A DNA stretch of 64,000 bases from Mycolicibacterium tokaiense (GTDB lineage Bacteria; Actinomycetota; Actinomycetes; Mycobacteriales; Mycobacteriaceae), in the NCBI RefSeq assembly GCF_010725885.1, contig NZ_AP022600.1, positions 3,472,001 through 3,536,000 on the forward strand. The letters run 5' to 3'. Below the pieces are notes generated by a model, which saw only the letters and a list, made by a program, of their open reading frames with translations, was not told where the DNA came from and did no database searches. The position numbers were made by a program, and so were the translations under genes. Position 1 is the stretch's first letter. Every line of letters starts with the position of its first letter. Below are positions 46,156-53,491 of the stretch, piece after piece.

Positions 46156-47321
46156 GCATCAGCGACGTCACCGAATCCTGGCTGGCTGCCCACTACGACC
46201 AGCTGGTGGCCTGGCGCAGGCACATCCACCGCCATCCCGAATTGGGTCGCCAGGAGTTCGCCACCACCCAGTTCGTCGCCGAACGGTTGGCCGACGCCGG
46301 CCTCAACCCCAAGGTGTTGCCCGCCGGAACCGGCCTGACCTGCGACATCGGTCCCGAGCATCGGCCCCGGATCGCGTTGCGCGCCGACATGGATGCCCTA
46401 CCGATGGCCGAGCGCACCAATCTGCCGTTCGCCTCCGCACTGCCGGGCGTGGCGCATGCCTGCGGACACGACGCCCACACCGCGATCTTGCTGGGCGCAG
46501 CACTGGCGCTGAACTCGGTCCCGGACCTGCCGGTGTCGGTGCGTCTGGTGTTCCAGGCCGCCGAGGAACTGATGCCCGGCGGTGCCATCGACGCCATCAA
46601 CGCCGGAGTGCTGGCTGGGGTGTCCCGCATCTTCGCCCTGCACTGCGACCCGCGGCTGGCCGTCGGGCGGGTGGCCACCATCCCGGGACCCATCACCTCG
46701 GCTGCGGATTCGCTGGAGATCACCTTGCACTCGGCGGGCGGGCACACCTCGCGACCGCATCTGACCAGCGATCTGGTCTACGGGCTGGGCGCGCTGATCA
46801 CCGGCGTGCCCGGCATCCTGTCGCGGCGGGTGGACCCGCGGCACAGCACGGTGATGGTCTGGGGTGCGGTCAACGCCGGCGTGGCCGCCAACGCCATTCC
46901 TCAACTCGGCACCCTGGCCGGGACCGTGCGCACCGCCAGTCGCGAGACCTGGCTGGAATTGGAAGCGCTTGTCGGCGAGGCGGTTTCATCGCTGCTGGCA
47001 CCCCTGGGCATCGCGCACTCGCTGCAGTACAACCGCGGGGTGCCGCCGGTGGTGAACGAGGAGATCTCCACCCGCATCATGACCCACGCGATCGAGGCCA
47101 TCGGTCCGGAGGTGCTGGCCGACACCCATCAGTCCGGTGGCGGCGAGGACTTCTCCTGGTACCTGGAGGAGGTGCCCGGCGCCATGGCACGCCTGGGTGT
47201 CTGGAGCGGGCAGGGGCCGCAGCTGGACCTGCATCAGCCCACCTTCGACCTCGACGAGCGGGCCCTCGGGGTCGGCGTGCGGGTGATGGCCAACCTGGTG
47301 GAGCAGAGCGCCGCCTTCTAG
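46152..47321 (+). CDS. amiA1: M20-family amidohydrolase (AmiA1-like)
   Basis: A 389-residue M20D amidohydrolase of the hippurate hydrolase/IAA-amino-acid hydrolase type. It has IHRHPELGRQEFATTQFVAE, metal ligands in ALRADMDALPMAERT and GVAHACGHDAHTAILLGAAL, QAAEELMPGGAIDAI, the histidine of ITLHSAGGHTSRPHLTSDL, and QSGGGEDFSWYLEEVPGA. It overlaps amiB1 (ATGA) and is followed by a 63-bp palindrome that separates it from the convergent GGCT-like gene. The two amidohydrolases probably work on related N-acyl amino acids; substrates not known. Confidence 0.92.
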   Translation: MSISDVTESWLAAHYDQLVAWRRHIHRHPELGRQEFATTQFVAERLADAGLNPKVLPAGTGLTCDIGPEHRPRIALRADMDALPMAERTNLPFASALPGVAHACGHDAHTAILLGAALALNSVPDLPVSVRLVFQAAEELMPGGAIDAINAGVLAGVSRIFALHCDPRLAVGRVATIPGPITSAADSLEITLHSAGGHTSRPHLTSDLVYGLGALITGVPGILSRRVDPRHSTVMVWGAVNAGVAANAIPQLGTLAGTVRTASRETWLELEALVGEAVSSLLAPLGIAHSLQYNRGVPPVVNEEISTRIMTHAIEAIGPEVLADTHQSGGGEDFSWYLEEVPGAMARLGVWSGQGPQLDLHQPTFDLDERALGVGVRVMANLVEQSAAF

Positions 47322-47325
47322 ATCG

Positions 47326-47388
47326 CGTTCACACTGCGTCTACCGCGAGGAAGTGCGAGTGAACCTCGCGGTCACCGCAGTGTCAACG
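47326..47388 (+). repeat. 63-bp palindromic element, family B, copy 1
   Basis: CGTTCACACTGCG pairs with CGCAGTGTCAACG (one mismatch). After a 4-base internal loop the inner ACCGCGAGG/CCTCGCGG stem follows around a loop containing CGAGTG. It lies between convergent stops (amiA1-like, GGCT-like), so it can terminate both. A same-length copy in the opposite orientation is at 52034-52096. Confidence 0.85.
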
Positions 47389-47395
47389 CAGGAGC

Positions 47396-47875
47396 TCAAT
47401 TGATGGTGCCGGGGCCGATGTTGCGCGCCGGGCGGGTACGCAGGTCGTGGACGTAGTCGGCGGGAGCCCCGGCGATCTCGGCCGCATCGGCCATCACCCC
47501 GAGGTAGCGCGCCGACGGCATCCCGCCCTCCCAGGCGTCCAGCACATAGAGCCACGCCAGCACGGGATCGGTTGTGGTGTCCGAAGTTTCGCGGTGGACG
47601 CGGCAGCGGATCTTCTTGTGCACCCCGAAGTCGGAACCCTCCCAACGGTCCAGGGTGTCCTCGTCCTCTTTGGTCATGTCATAGAGCACCACGAACACCT
47701 TGGCGCTCGGATCCTCGACGATGGTGGCCAGCGCGCCCTCCCAGCCGATGTCCTCGCCGCCGAAGGTCAGCCGCCAGCCGTGCAGCCACCCGGTTCCCGC
47801 CATCGGCGAATGCGGCGCACGCTCCCGCATCTGCTCGGGATGCATGTTCGACCCGTAGGCGGCGTAGATCGGCAC
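47396..47875 (-). CDS. gamma-glutamylcyclotransferase-like protein
   Basis: A 159-residue protein of the GGCT (AIG2-like) fold. The substrate loop is YAAYGSNMHPEQMRER at the N-terminus, followed by GWRLTFGGEDIGWEGALATI and VLYDMTKEDEDTLDRWEGSD, where the Glu is the candidate catalytic acid. Fold members release 5-oxoproline from gamma-glutamyl amines or peptides. The same gene (Rv3304) lies between amiA1 and lpdA in M. tuberculosis. The last residues IGPGTIN follow the usual length. Specific substrate unknown. Confidence 0.85.
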   Translation of the reverse strand: MPIYAAYGSNMHPEQMRERAPHSPMAGTGWLHGWRLTFGGEDIGWEGALATIVEDPSAKVFVVLYDMTKEDEDTLDRWEGSDFGVHKKIRCRVHRETSDTTTDPVLAWLYVLDAWEGGMPSARYLGVMADAAEIAGAPADYVHDLRTRPARNIGPGTIN

Positions 47876-47960
47876 CCGATGAGCTTAGTCAGAAAGCGGC
47901 AGCTGGCCCATATCAGCGCCTCACCGATCCCCACGGGCCGCGATGGCCTAGGTTTGTACG

Positions 47961-49373
47961 GTGCCAACGCGCATCGTGATCATCGGCGGCGGCCCCGCCG
48001 GATATGAAGCGGCCCTGGTGGCTGCGGCTCGGGGTCCAGAAATTCAGGTCACCGTTGTCGACTCCGACGGCCTGGGCGGTGCGTGCGTGCTGTTCGACTG
48101 CGTGCCGTCCAAGACGTTCATCGCTTCCACCGGCGTGCGCACCGAACTGCGCCGTGCCGAGGGCCTGGGCTACGACATCGGTATCGACGCCGCCAAGATC
48201 GAACTCACCCAGATCAACAACCGGGTCAAGACGCTGGCCCGCAGCCAGTCCGCCGACATCGGCAGCCAGCTGCTCAACCAGCGCGTCACCATCATCGGCG
48301 GGCGCGGTGAGCTGGTGGACGACGTGTCAGGGATGGCACACCACCGGGTCAAGGTCAGCACACCCGACGGCAAGACCGGGGTGCTCAAGGCCGACATCGT
48401 GCTGATCGCCACCGGCGCCAGCCCGCGCGTGCTGCCCAACGCGGTGCCCGACGGCGAGCGCATCCTGACCTGGCGCCAGCTCTACGACCTCGACGAGCTG
48501 CCCGAACACCTGATCATCGTGGGCTCCGGGGTCACCGGTGCGGAGTTCTGCAACGCCTACACCGAACTCGGCGTCGACGTGACCGTGGTGGCCAGCCGCG
48601 ACCAGATCCTGCCGCACGAGGACCGCGACGCCGCCGCTGCGCTGGAAGAGGTGTTCAACGAGCGGGGTGTGACGCTGGTCAAGAACGCGCGTGCCGACTC
48701 GGTGACCCGCTCCGAGCGCGGCGTCGCCGTGACGATGGCCGACGGCCGCGTCGTCGAGGGCAGCCATGCACTGATGACCGTGGGCTCGGTGCCCAACACC
48801 GCGGGCCTGGGCCTCGAGCGGGTGGGCGTGGAGCTCAAGCCCGGCGGCTACATCCCGGTGGACCGGGTGTCGCGGACCCCTGCCTCGGGCATCTACGCCG
48901 CCGGCGACTGCACGGGGTTGCTGCCGCTGGCGTCGGTGGCCGCCATGCAGGGGCGCATCGCGATGTACCACGCCCTCGGTGAGGGAGTGGCCCCGATCCG
49001 GCTGCGGACTGTGGCATCAGCCACATTCACCCGGCCCGAGATCGCCGCCGTCGGCATCCCGCAGACCGCGATCGACGACGGCAGCGTCCCGGCGCGCACC
49101 ATCATGCTGCCGCTGAACACCAATGCCCGCGCCAAGATGAGCCTGCTGCGGCACGGTTTTGTGAAGATTTTCTGCCGCCCGGCCACCGGCGTGGTGATCG
49201 GCGGCGTGGTGGTGGCGCCCATTGCCTCGGAGCTGATCTTGCCCATCGCTCTGGCCGTGCAGAACCGCATCTCGGTGACCGACCTGGCGCAGACGCTGTC
49301 GGTGTATCCGTCCCTGTCGGGCTCCATCGTGGAAGCGGCGCGGCGACTGATGGCGCACGACGACCTGGATTAG
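47961..49373 (+). CDS. lpdA: NAD(P)H-quinone dehydrogenase LpdA (flavoprotein disulfide reductase family)
   Basis: A 470-residue FAD enzyme of the pyridine nucleotide-disulfide reductase family. It has the FAD site RIVIIGGGPAGYEAALVAAA, NAD(P) site HLIIVGSGVTGAEFCNAYTE, and FAD-phosphate segment GIYAAGDCTGLLPLASVAAM. M. tuberculosis LpdA, as I recall it, has only one of the two active-site cysteines and acts as a quinone reductase. Here the site reads GGACVLFDCVPSKTF, so both Cys of C-x4-C are present. The C-terminal His-Glu of true disulfide reductases is absent (YPSLSGSIVEA). GTG start. It precedes glpD2 by 61 bp on the same strand. Confidence 0.93.
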   Translation: MPTRIVIIGGGPAGYEAALVAAARGPEIQVTVVDSDGLGGACVLFDCVPSKTFIASTGVRTELRRAEGLGYDIGIDAAKIELTQINNRVKTLARSQSADIGSQLLNQRVTIIGGRGELVDDVSGMAHHRVKVSTPDGKTGVLKADIVLIATGASPRVLPNAVPDGERILTWRQLYDLDELPEHLIIVGSGVTGAEFCNAYTELGVDVTVVASRDQILPHEDRDAAAALEEVFNERGVTLVKNARADSVTRSERGVAVTMADGRVVEGSHALMTVGSVPNTAGLGLERVGVELKPGGYIPVDRVSRTPASGIYAAGDCTGLLPLASVAAMQGRIAMYHALGEGVAPIRLRTVASATFTRPEIAAVGIPQTAIDDGSVPARTIMLPLNTNARAKMSLLRHGFVKIFCRPATGVVIGGVVVAPIASELILPIALAVQNRISVTDLAQTLSVYPSLSGSIVEAARRLMAHDDLD

Positions 49374-49434
49374 CCGACGTAGCCTGGAGAACGCTGCAGC
49401 GTGTAACCACTGCGACGAGTAACGAGGAGTGCGC

Positions 49435-51171
49435 GTGACGGACGTCGAACTGGGCACCGGGTCGTTGATGGGTCCTGCAGAACGCCGGCGGGCGTGGGAG
49501 CGCCTGGGCGCCGAGCAGTTCGATGTGGTGGTGATCGGCGGAGGCGTCGTCGGCGCCGGGGCTGCGCTGGACGCGGCCACCCGCGGGCTCAAGGTCGCCC
49601 TGGTGGAGGCGCGCGATTTCGCCTCCGGCACCTCCAGCCGCTCGTCGAAGATGTTCCACGGCGGGCTGCGGTATCTGGAGCAGCTGGAATTCGGTCTGGT
49701 CCGCGAAGCCCTGCACGAGCGCGAGCTGTCCCTGACCACGCTGGCGCCGCATCTGGTTAAGCCGCTCCCGTTTCTGTTCCCGCTGACCAATCGGGTGTGG
49801 GAACGCCCGTACATCGCGGCCGGCATCTTCCTCTACGACCAGCTGGGTGGGGCCAAGTCCGTCCCGGCCCAGAAGCACCTGACAAAGTCCGGGGCGCTGC
49901 GGCTGGCCCCCGGCCTGAAGCGCAGCGCGCTCATCGGCGGCATCCGCTACTACGACACCGTGGTCGACGACGCCCGCCACACCATGACGGTGGCCCGCAC
50001 CGCCGCGCATTACGGCGCCGTGGTGCGCACCTCCACGCAGGTGGTGTCGCTGCTGCGTGAGGGCGACCGGGTGATCGGGGTGCGGGTCCGCGACTCCGAG
50101 AATGGCGCCGTCGCCGAGGTGCGCGGACATGTGGTGGTCAATGCCACCGGCGTCTGGACCGATGAGATCCAGGCGCTGTCCAAGCAGCGGGGCCGGTTCC
50201 GGGTACGGGCCTCCAAGGGTGTGCACATCGTGGTGCCGCGGGACCGGGTCGTCAGCGAAGTGGCGATCATCCTGCGCACGGAGAAGTCGGTGCTGTTCGT
50301 CATCCCGTGGGGCACTCACTGGATCATCGGCACCACCGACACCGACTGGAACCTGGATCTGGCGCACCCGGCCGCCACCAAAGCCGACATCGACTACATC
50401 CTGGGCCACGTCAACACCGTGCTGGCCACCCCGCTGACCCACGACGACATCGACGGCGTCTACGCCGGGCTGCGCCCGTTGCTGGCCGGCGAGAGTGAAG
50501 AGACATCCAAGCTGTCGCGTGAGCATGCGGTGGCCTCTCCCGCACCGGGCCTGGTGGCGATTGCCGGAGGCAAGTACACCACCTACCGAGTGATGGCGGC
50601 GGATGCGATCGACCAGGCGTCCCAGTTCATCCCGGCCCGGGTGGCACCGTCCATCACCGAGAAGGTGCCGCTGGTGGGTGCGGACGGTTACTTCGCGTTG
50701 ATCAACCAGACCGAGCACGTGGGTGCGCGCTACGGGCTGCACCCCTACCGGGTGCGTCATCTGCTGGACCGGTACGGCTCGCTCATCGACGAGGTGTTGG
50801 CCCTCGGCGCCGACGACCCCGACTTGCTGACGCCGATCACCGAGGCTCCGGTGTACCTGAAGGTGGAGGCGGCCTACGCCGCCGCGGCCGAAGGAGCGCT
50901 GCACCTGGAAGACATCCTGGCGCGCCGCATGCGGATCTCGATCGAGTACCCGCACCGCGGGGTGGACTGTGCCCGCGAAGTGGCCGAGGTGGTGGCGCCG
51001 ATCCTGGGCTGGAGTGCCGAAGACATCGACCGCGAGGTCGCCACCTACATCGCCCGGGTCGAGGCCGAGGTGCTCTCCCAGACCCAGCCCGACGACGCCT
51101 CAGCCGATGCCCTGCGCGCCGCTGCCCCGGAGGCGCGGGCCGAGATCCTCGAACCGGTGCCCTTGACTTGA
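49435..51171 (+). CDS. glpD2: glycerol-3-phosphate dehydrogenase (aerobic, FAD)
   Basis: A 578-residue FAD-dependent membrane-associated dehydrogenase that oxidises sn-glycerol-3-phosphate to dihydroxyacetone phosphate and passes electrons to quinone. It has the FAD site DVVVIGGGVVGAGAALDAAT, FASGTSSRSSKMFHGGLRYL, the substrate loop YAGLRPLLAGES, GLVAIAGGKYTTYRVMAADA, and the C-terminal GlpD helical domain. The second GTG (49435) has GAGGAG at the right distance; the GTG at 49429 is too close to it. lpdA-glpD2 order is as in M. tuberculosis, and both feed electrons to quinones, which may explain the linkage. Confidence 0.95.
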   Translation: MTDVELGTGSLMGPAERRRAWERLGAEQFDVVVIGGGVVGAGAALDAATRGLKVALVEARDFASGTSSRSSKMFHGGLRYLEQLEFGLVREALHERELSLTTLAPHLVKPLPFLFPLTNRVWERPYIAAGIFLYDQLGGAKSVPAQKHLTKSGALRLAPGLKRSALIGGIRYYDTVVDDARHTMTVARTAAHYGAVVRTSTQVVSLLREGDRVIGVRVRDSENGAVAEVRGHVVVNATGVWTDEIQALSKQRGRFRVRASKGVHIVVPRDRVVSEVAIILRTEKSVLFVIPWGTHWIIGTTDTDWNLDLAHPAATKADIDYILGHVNTVLATPLTHDDIDGVYAGLRPLLAGESEETSKLSREHAVASPAPGLVAIAGGKYTTYRVMAADAIDQASQFIPARVAPSITEKVPLVGADGYFALINQTEHVGARYGLHPYRVRHLLDRYGSLIDEVLALGADDPDLLTPITEAPVYLKVEAAYAAAAEGALHLEDILARRMRISIEYPHRGVDCAREVAEVVAPILGWSAEDIDREVATYIARVEAEVLSQTQPDDASADALRAAAPEARAEILEPVPLT

Positions 51172-51181
51172 GGCCGTTGAC

Positions 51182-52039
51182 TTGAGGGCACCGCTGCCGG
51201 ACCGAGACGGCTTGGGGCCGACGAGGATTCGGCTGCGCGGGGGAGCGGTGCTGGTCGAACTGGCATCGCGGTTCGGGGAGGCGGCGGCGGACAAGGTGTT
51301 CGCCGGTGAGGTGGTGGACGCTGACGGCACGGTGGTGACTGCCGCCACCGTCCTGCGCCCGGGGGCGTTCGTGTACCTGTACCGGGACCTGCCCGACGAG
51401 GTGGCGGTGCCGTTCGAGATCCCGATTCTGCACCGCGACGACGACCTGGTGGTGGTGGACAAGCCGCACTTCCTGGCCACCATGCCGCGGGGACGGCATG
51501 TGGCCCAGACCGCACTGGTGCAGCTGCGGCGGTCGCTGCAGCTGCCCGAACTCTCGCCGGCGCACCGGTTGGACCGCCTGACGGCCGGGGTGCTGATGTT
51601 CACCTGTCGCCGTGACATTCGCGGCGCGTATCAGACGCTGTTTGCCCGGGGTGTGGTGCGCAAGACCTATCATGCTGTGGCGCAGGGGGTTCCGCAGGTC
51701 GAACTACCCGCAGTGGTGCGTACCCGCATCGTGAAGCACCGCGGTGTGCTGCAGGCGGTGCAGGAGCCGGGCGAACCGAACGCCGAGACGGTGGTGGAAA
51801 GTCTTGGCGGGCAGCGCTATCGGTTGACTCCCCGCACCGGCCGCACCCACCAGCTGCGGGTGCACATGGCCTCGATCGGGTTGCCCATTGCCGGTGATCC
51901 GTTGTACCCGGACATCGTCGACGTCGCCGCCGACGATTTCAGCACGCCACTGCAGCTGCTGGCGCACACGCTGGAGTTCGACGATCCGCTGACCGGCGCG
52001 CCACGGCAATTCGTCTCCGAACGCGACCTGAGTCGTTGA
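51182..52039 (+). CDS. RluA-family pseudouridine synthase
   Basis: A 285-residue pseudouridine synthase. The catalytic motif is SPAHRLDRLTAGVLMFT (Asp near residue 125), preceded by HRDDDLVVVDKPHFLATMPR and followed by LTPRTGRTHQLRVHMASIGL. The N-terminal segment lacks a clear S4 domain. Such enzymes isomerise uridine in rRNA or tRNA. The start is uncertain: TTG at 51182, ten bases after the glpD2 stop, fits the length of the Rv3300c-type proteins. Its end overlaps the 63-bp family B palindrome. Confidence 0.88.
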   Translation: MRAPLPDRDGLGPTRIRLRGGAVLVELASRFGEAAADKVFAGEVVDADGTVVTAATVLRPGAFVYLYRDLPDEVAVPFEIPILHRDDDLVVVDKPHFLATMPRGRHVAQTALVQLRRSLQLPELSPAHRLDRLTAGVLMFTCRRDIRGAYQTLFARGVVRKTYHAVAQGVPQVELPAVVRTRIVKHRGVLQAVQEPGEPNAETVVESLGGQRYRLTPRTGRTHQLRVHMASIGLPIAGDPLYPDIVDVAADDFSTPLQLLAHTLEFDDPLTGAPRQFVSERDLSR

Positions 52040-52096
52040 CACTGCGGTGGCCGCGACCGCCACTCGAGGATCTTCGCGGTGGGCGCAGTGTGAACG
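52034..52096 (-). repeat. 63-bp palindromic element, family B, copy 2
   Basis: On the minus strand it reads CGTTCACACTGCG, then CCCACCGCGA, a loop with CGAGTG, TCGCGG, CCACCGCAGTGTCAACG. It has the same length and the same mismatch position as 47326-47388. It begins inside the last codons of the pseudouridine synthase gene and lies upstream of a same-strand gene. Confidence 0.85.
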
Positions 52097-52176
52097 ATGG
52101 CGTGACGTAGCTCTTGTGCGGCCTCGGTGGAAATGGTCTTGTTGGGGGCCCTGATTACCGAGAGAAGGTTGTGGAC

Positions 52177-52599
52177 ATGCGTGCGGCACTGAGTGCGATG
52201 GTGGTTCTGACGGTTGGCGCGATGATCGGCGCCGGTGCTGCCGCCGCCGAACCCGCGCCGTCGGCCGAACAGTTGCAGGCCCAGCTGCAGAAGGTGCTCA
52301 ACCGCTCGCTGCCCGATGCCGAGCGCGCTGCCGAGTTGCAGGGCGGCCTGGCTGCGGTACCCACCGCCAACAACATCGCCGGGGTCATGGACCAGTACAG
52401 CTCGATGATGTCGTGGCGGGTGCAGAACGCGTCGCAGCGCGGTGATCAGGTGGACGCCCAGTTGGCGGTGACCATCCCGATCTTCGGCACCAAGACCCAT
52501 GACATCTACTGGGTCAACTCCGACGGCGCCTGGAAGCTGAGCAACCCCTCGGCGTGTGTGATCGCCCGTGACGCCGCAGGTGTGGACTGCACGGTCTGA
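52177..52599 (+). CDS. small exported protein, MTB12-like
   Basis: A 140-residue secreted protein. The signal peptide MRAALSAMVVLTVGAMIGAG is followed by AAAAEP. The mature part has PSAEQLQAQLQKVLNRSLPD and ends with WVNSDGAWKLSNPSACVIAR plus two cysteines, resembling the C-terminal domain of the low-molecular-weight antigen MTB12/CFP-2 family. The ATG has AGAAGG eight bases before it. The role of this family is not known; members are abundant in culture filtrates. A separate proline-rich exported gene follows 35 bp later. Confidence 0.78.
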   Translation: MRAALSAMVVLTVGAMIGAGAAAAEPAPSAEQLQAQLQKVLNRSLPDAERAAELQGGLAAVPTANNIAGVMDQYSSMMSWRVQNASQRGDQVDAQLAVTIPIFGTKTHDIYWVNSDGAWKLSNPSACVIARDAAGVDCTV

Positions 52600-52634
52600 T
52601 CAATTTCTGGCAAAGGAGTGCGCGCCGGCGCTTT

Positions 52635-53000
52635 GTGTCCGACGATGTGGTGATGCTTCGGAAGCTGGGATCATGGTGCGCGGCGGTGCTGGTGGCCGGC
52701 TCGACCTTCGGTGTCGGTGTGGTGACCGCTCCGTCGGCAGAGGCGATCTGCGGTTCCGTCGGCGGCCGCTTCGTGGATGTCAGTGGGTGTTCGGATCCGC
52801 TGGCGGAGTTGCAGTATCTGCCGCCACCGCCACCGCCTCCGCCACCCCCACCTCCGCCGCCCCCGCCGGGTGCGCCCCCTCCGCCACCTCCACCTCCACC
52901 GCCGCCCCCACCTCCGCCTCCGGTGTATGTGGACCCCACGCCCAACGTGGATGTGTGTGCCAACGTGGGCCGGCGCATCAGCGTCAGTGGGTGCATCTGA
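52635..53000 (+). CDS. exported two-motif polyproline protein
   Basis: A 121-residue secreted protein of no recognised family. The signal peptide is WCAAVLVAGSTFGVGVVTAP with a likely cut after AEA. The mature chain has a 14-residue motif CGSVGGRFVDVSGC, two runs of 16 prolines separated by Gly-Ala, then CANVGRRISVSGC as its last 13 residues but one. The two end motifs match as C-x2-V-G-x-R-x(2-3)-V-S-G-C, so the protein is a repeat-rod-repeat. Proline codons are a mix of all four, arguing against recent slippage. Start is GTG 52635 or ATG 52653; neither has a well-spaced ribosome site. Confidence 0.7.
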   Translation: MSDDVVMLRKLGSWCAAVLVAGSTFGVGVVTAPSAEAICGSVGGRFVDVSGCSDPLAELQYLPPPPPPPPPPPPPPPPGAPPPPPPPPPPPPPPPPVYVDPTPNVDVCANVGRRISVSGCI

Positions 53001-53019
53001 GGCGTTCGTCGTAGCAGTT

Positions 53020-53047
53020 GGTTACCTGCCTTAATCTCGCGGTAACC
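53020..53047. promoter_or_regulatory. inverted repeat upstream of the cupin-tdm-tmm operon
   Basis: GGTTACC (53020-53026) and GGTAACC (53041-53047) are perfect inverted arms, centres 21 bp apart (two helical turns). A TATTAC-like -10 at about 53065-53070 lies downstream. A small hairpin CTCTGT/ACAGAG (53072-53089) and GAGGAGG precede the cupin start. Probable site for the operon's regulator, which is not in the immediate neighbourhood. Confidence 0.45.
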
Positions 53048-53103
53048 GCTGCGGGGTTTCCTCCTATTACTCTCTGTTTCACCACAGAGGATGAGGAGGC
53101 GGC

Positions 53104-53487
53104 ATGACCGATACCACCGCAGCTGCAGGACCGACCTTTCAGGTGACGCCGGATTTCTGGCGTCAGCTGCCGCAGATGTCGCTCGAAAAGTACCCCGGCA
53201 CGCAGGGATTCATCGACGACGTCTATGTCAACCCCGAAAGCGTGCCGATGTGCGCGGGGTACTTCGAGCTGCGCCACACCGAGGCGCCGCTGGACTACTA
53301 CTACGACTACGACGAGATGAAGGTCGTCCTCGAGGGCGAGTTCCGGCTCGAGAACGTCGACACCGGGCAGGTGCAGATCGCCAAGGCCAAGGACGCGATC
53401 TTCTTCCCCAAGGGCTCGCGAATCCTGTTCTCGACGCCGGATCGCGGGTTGGCGTTCTACGTCGGATACCGCTCCTTCGCGCCCTGA
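53104..53487 (+). CDS. small cupin protein (EutQ/DUF861-like)
   Basis: A 127-residue single-domain cupin. The barrel runs from GYFELRHTEAPLDYYYDYDE (strand with the first metal-site residues) through MKVVLEGEFRLENVDTGQ and AKDAIFFPKGSRILFSTPDR to GLAFYVGYRSFAP. It resembles the EutQ/DUF861 cupins attached to amine-degradation clusters. GAGGAGG precedes the ATG. Its stop lies four bases before tdm, so it is the first gene of cupin-tdm-tmm. Whether it binds a metal, binds formaldehyde-related adducts or is purely accessory is unknown. Confidence 0.82.
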   Translation: MTDTTAAAGPTFQVTPDFWRQLPQMSLEKYPGTQGFIDDVYVNPESVPMCAGYFELRHTEAPLDYYYDYDEMKVVLEGEFRLENVDTGQVQIAKAKDAIFFPKGSRILFSTPDRGLAFYVGYRSFAP

Positions 53488-53491
53488 CGAC

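Noticed and set aside
52514..52996. Glycine-rich minus-strand frame
   Set aside because: The polyglycine is the complement of the polyproline codons. The plus-strand protein has a signal peptide and matched Cys motifs, so it is the real gene.
53020..53047. GlnR box upstream of the tmm-tdm operon
   Set aside because: GTTAC and GTAAC are 21 bp apart and the intermediate GAAAC-type half-sites are missing, so the actinobacterial GlnR pattern is not met.
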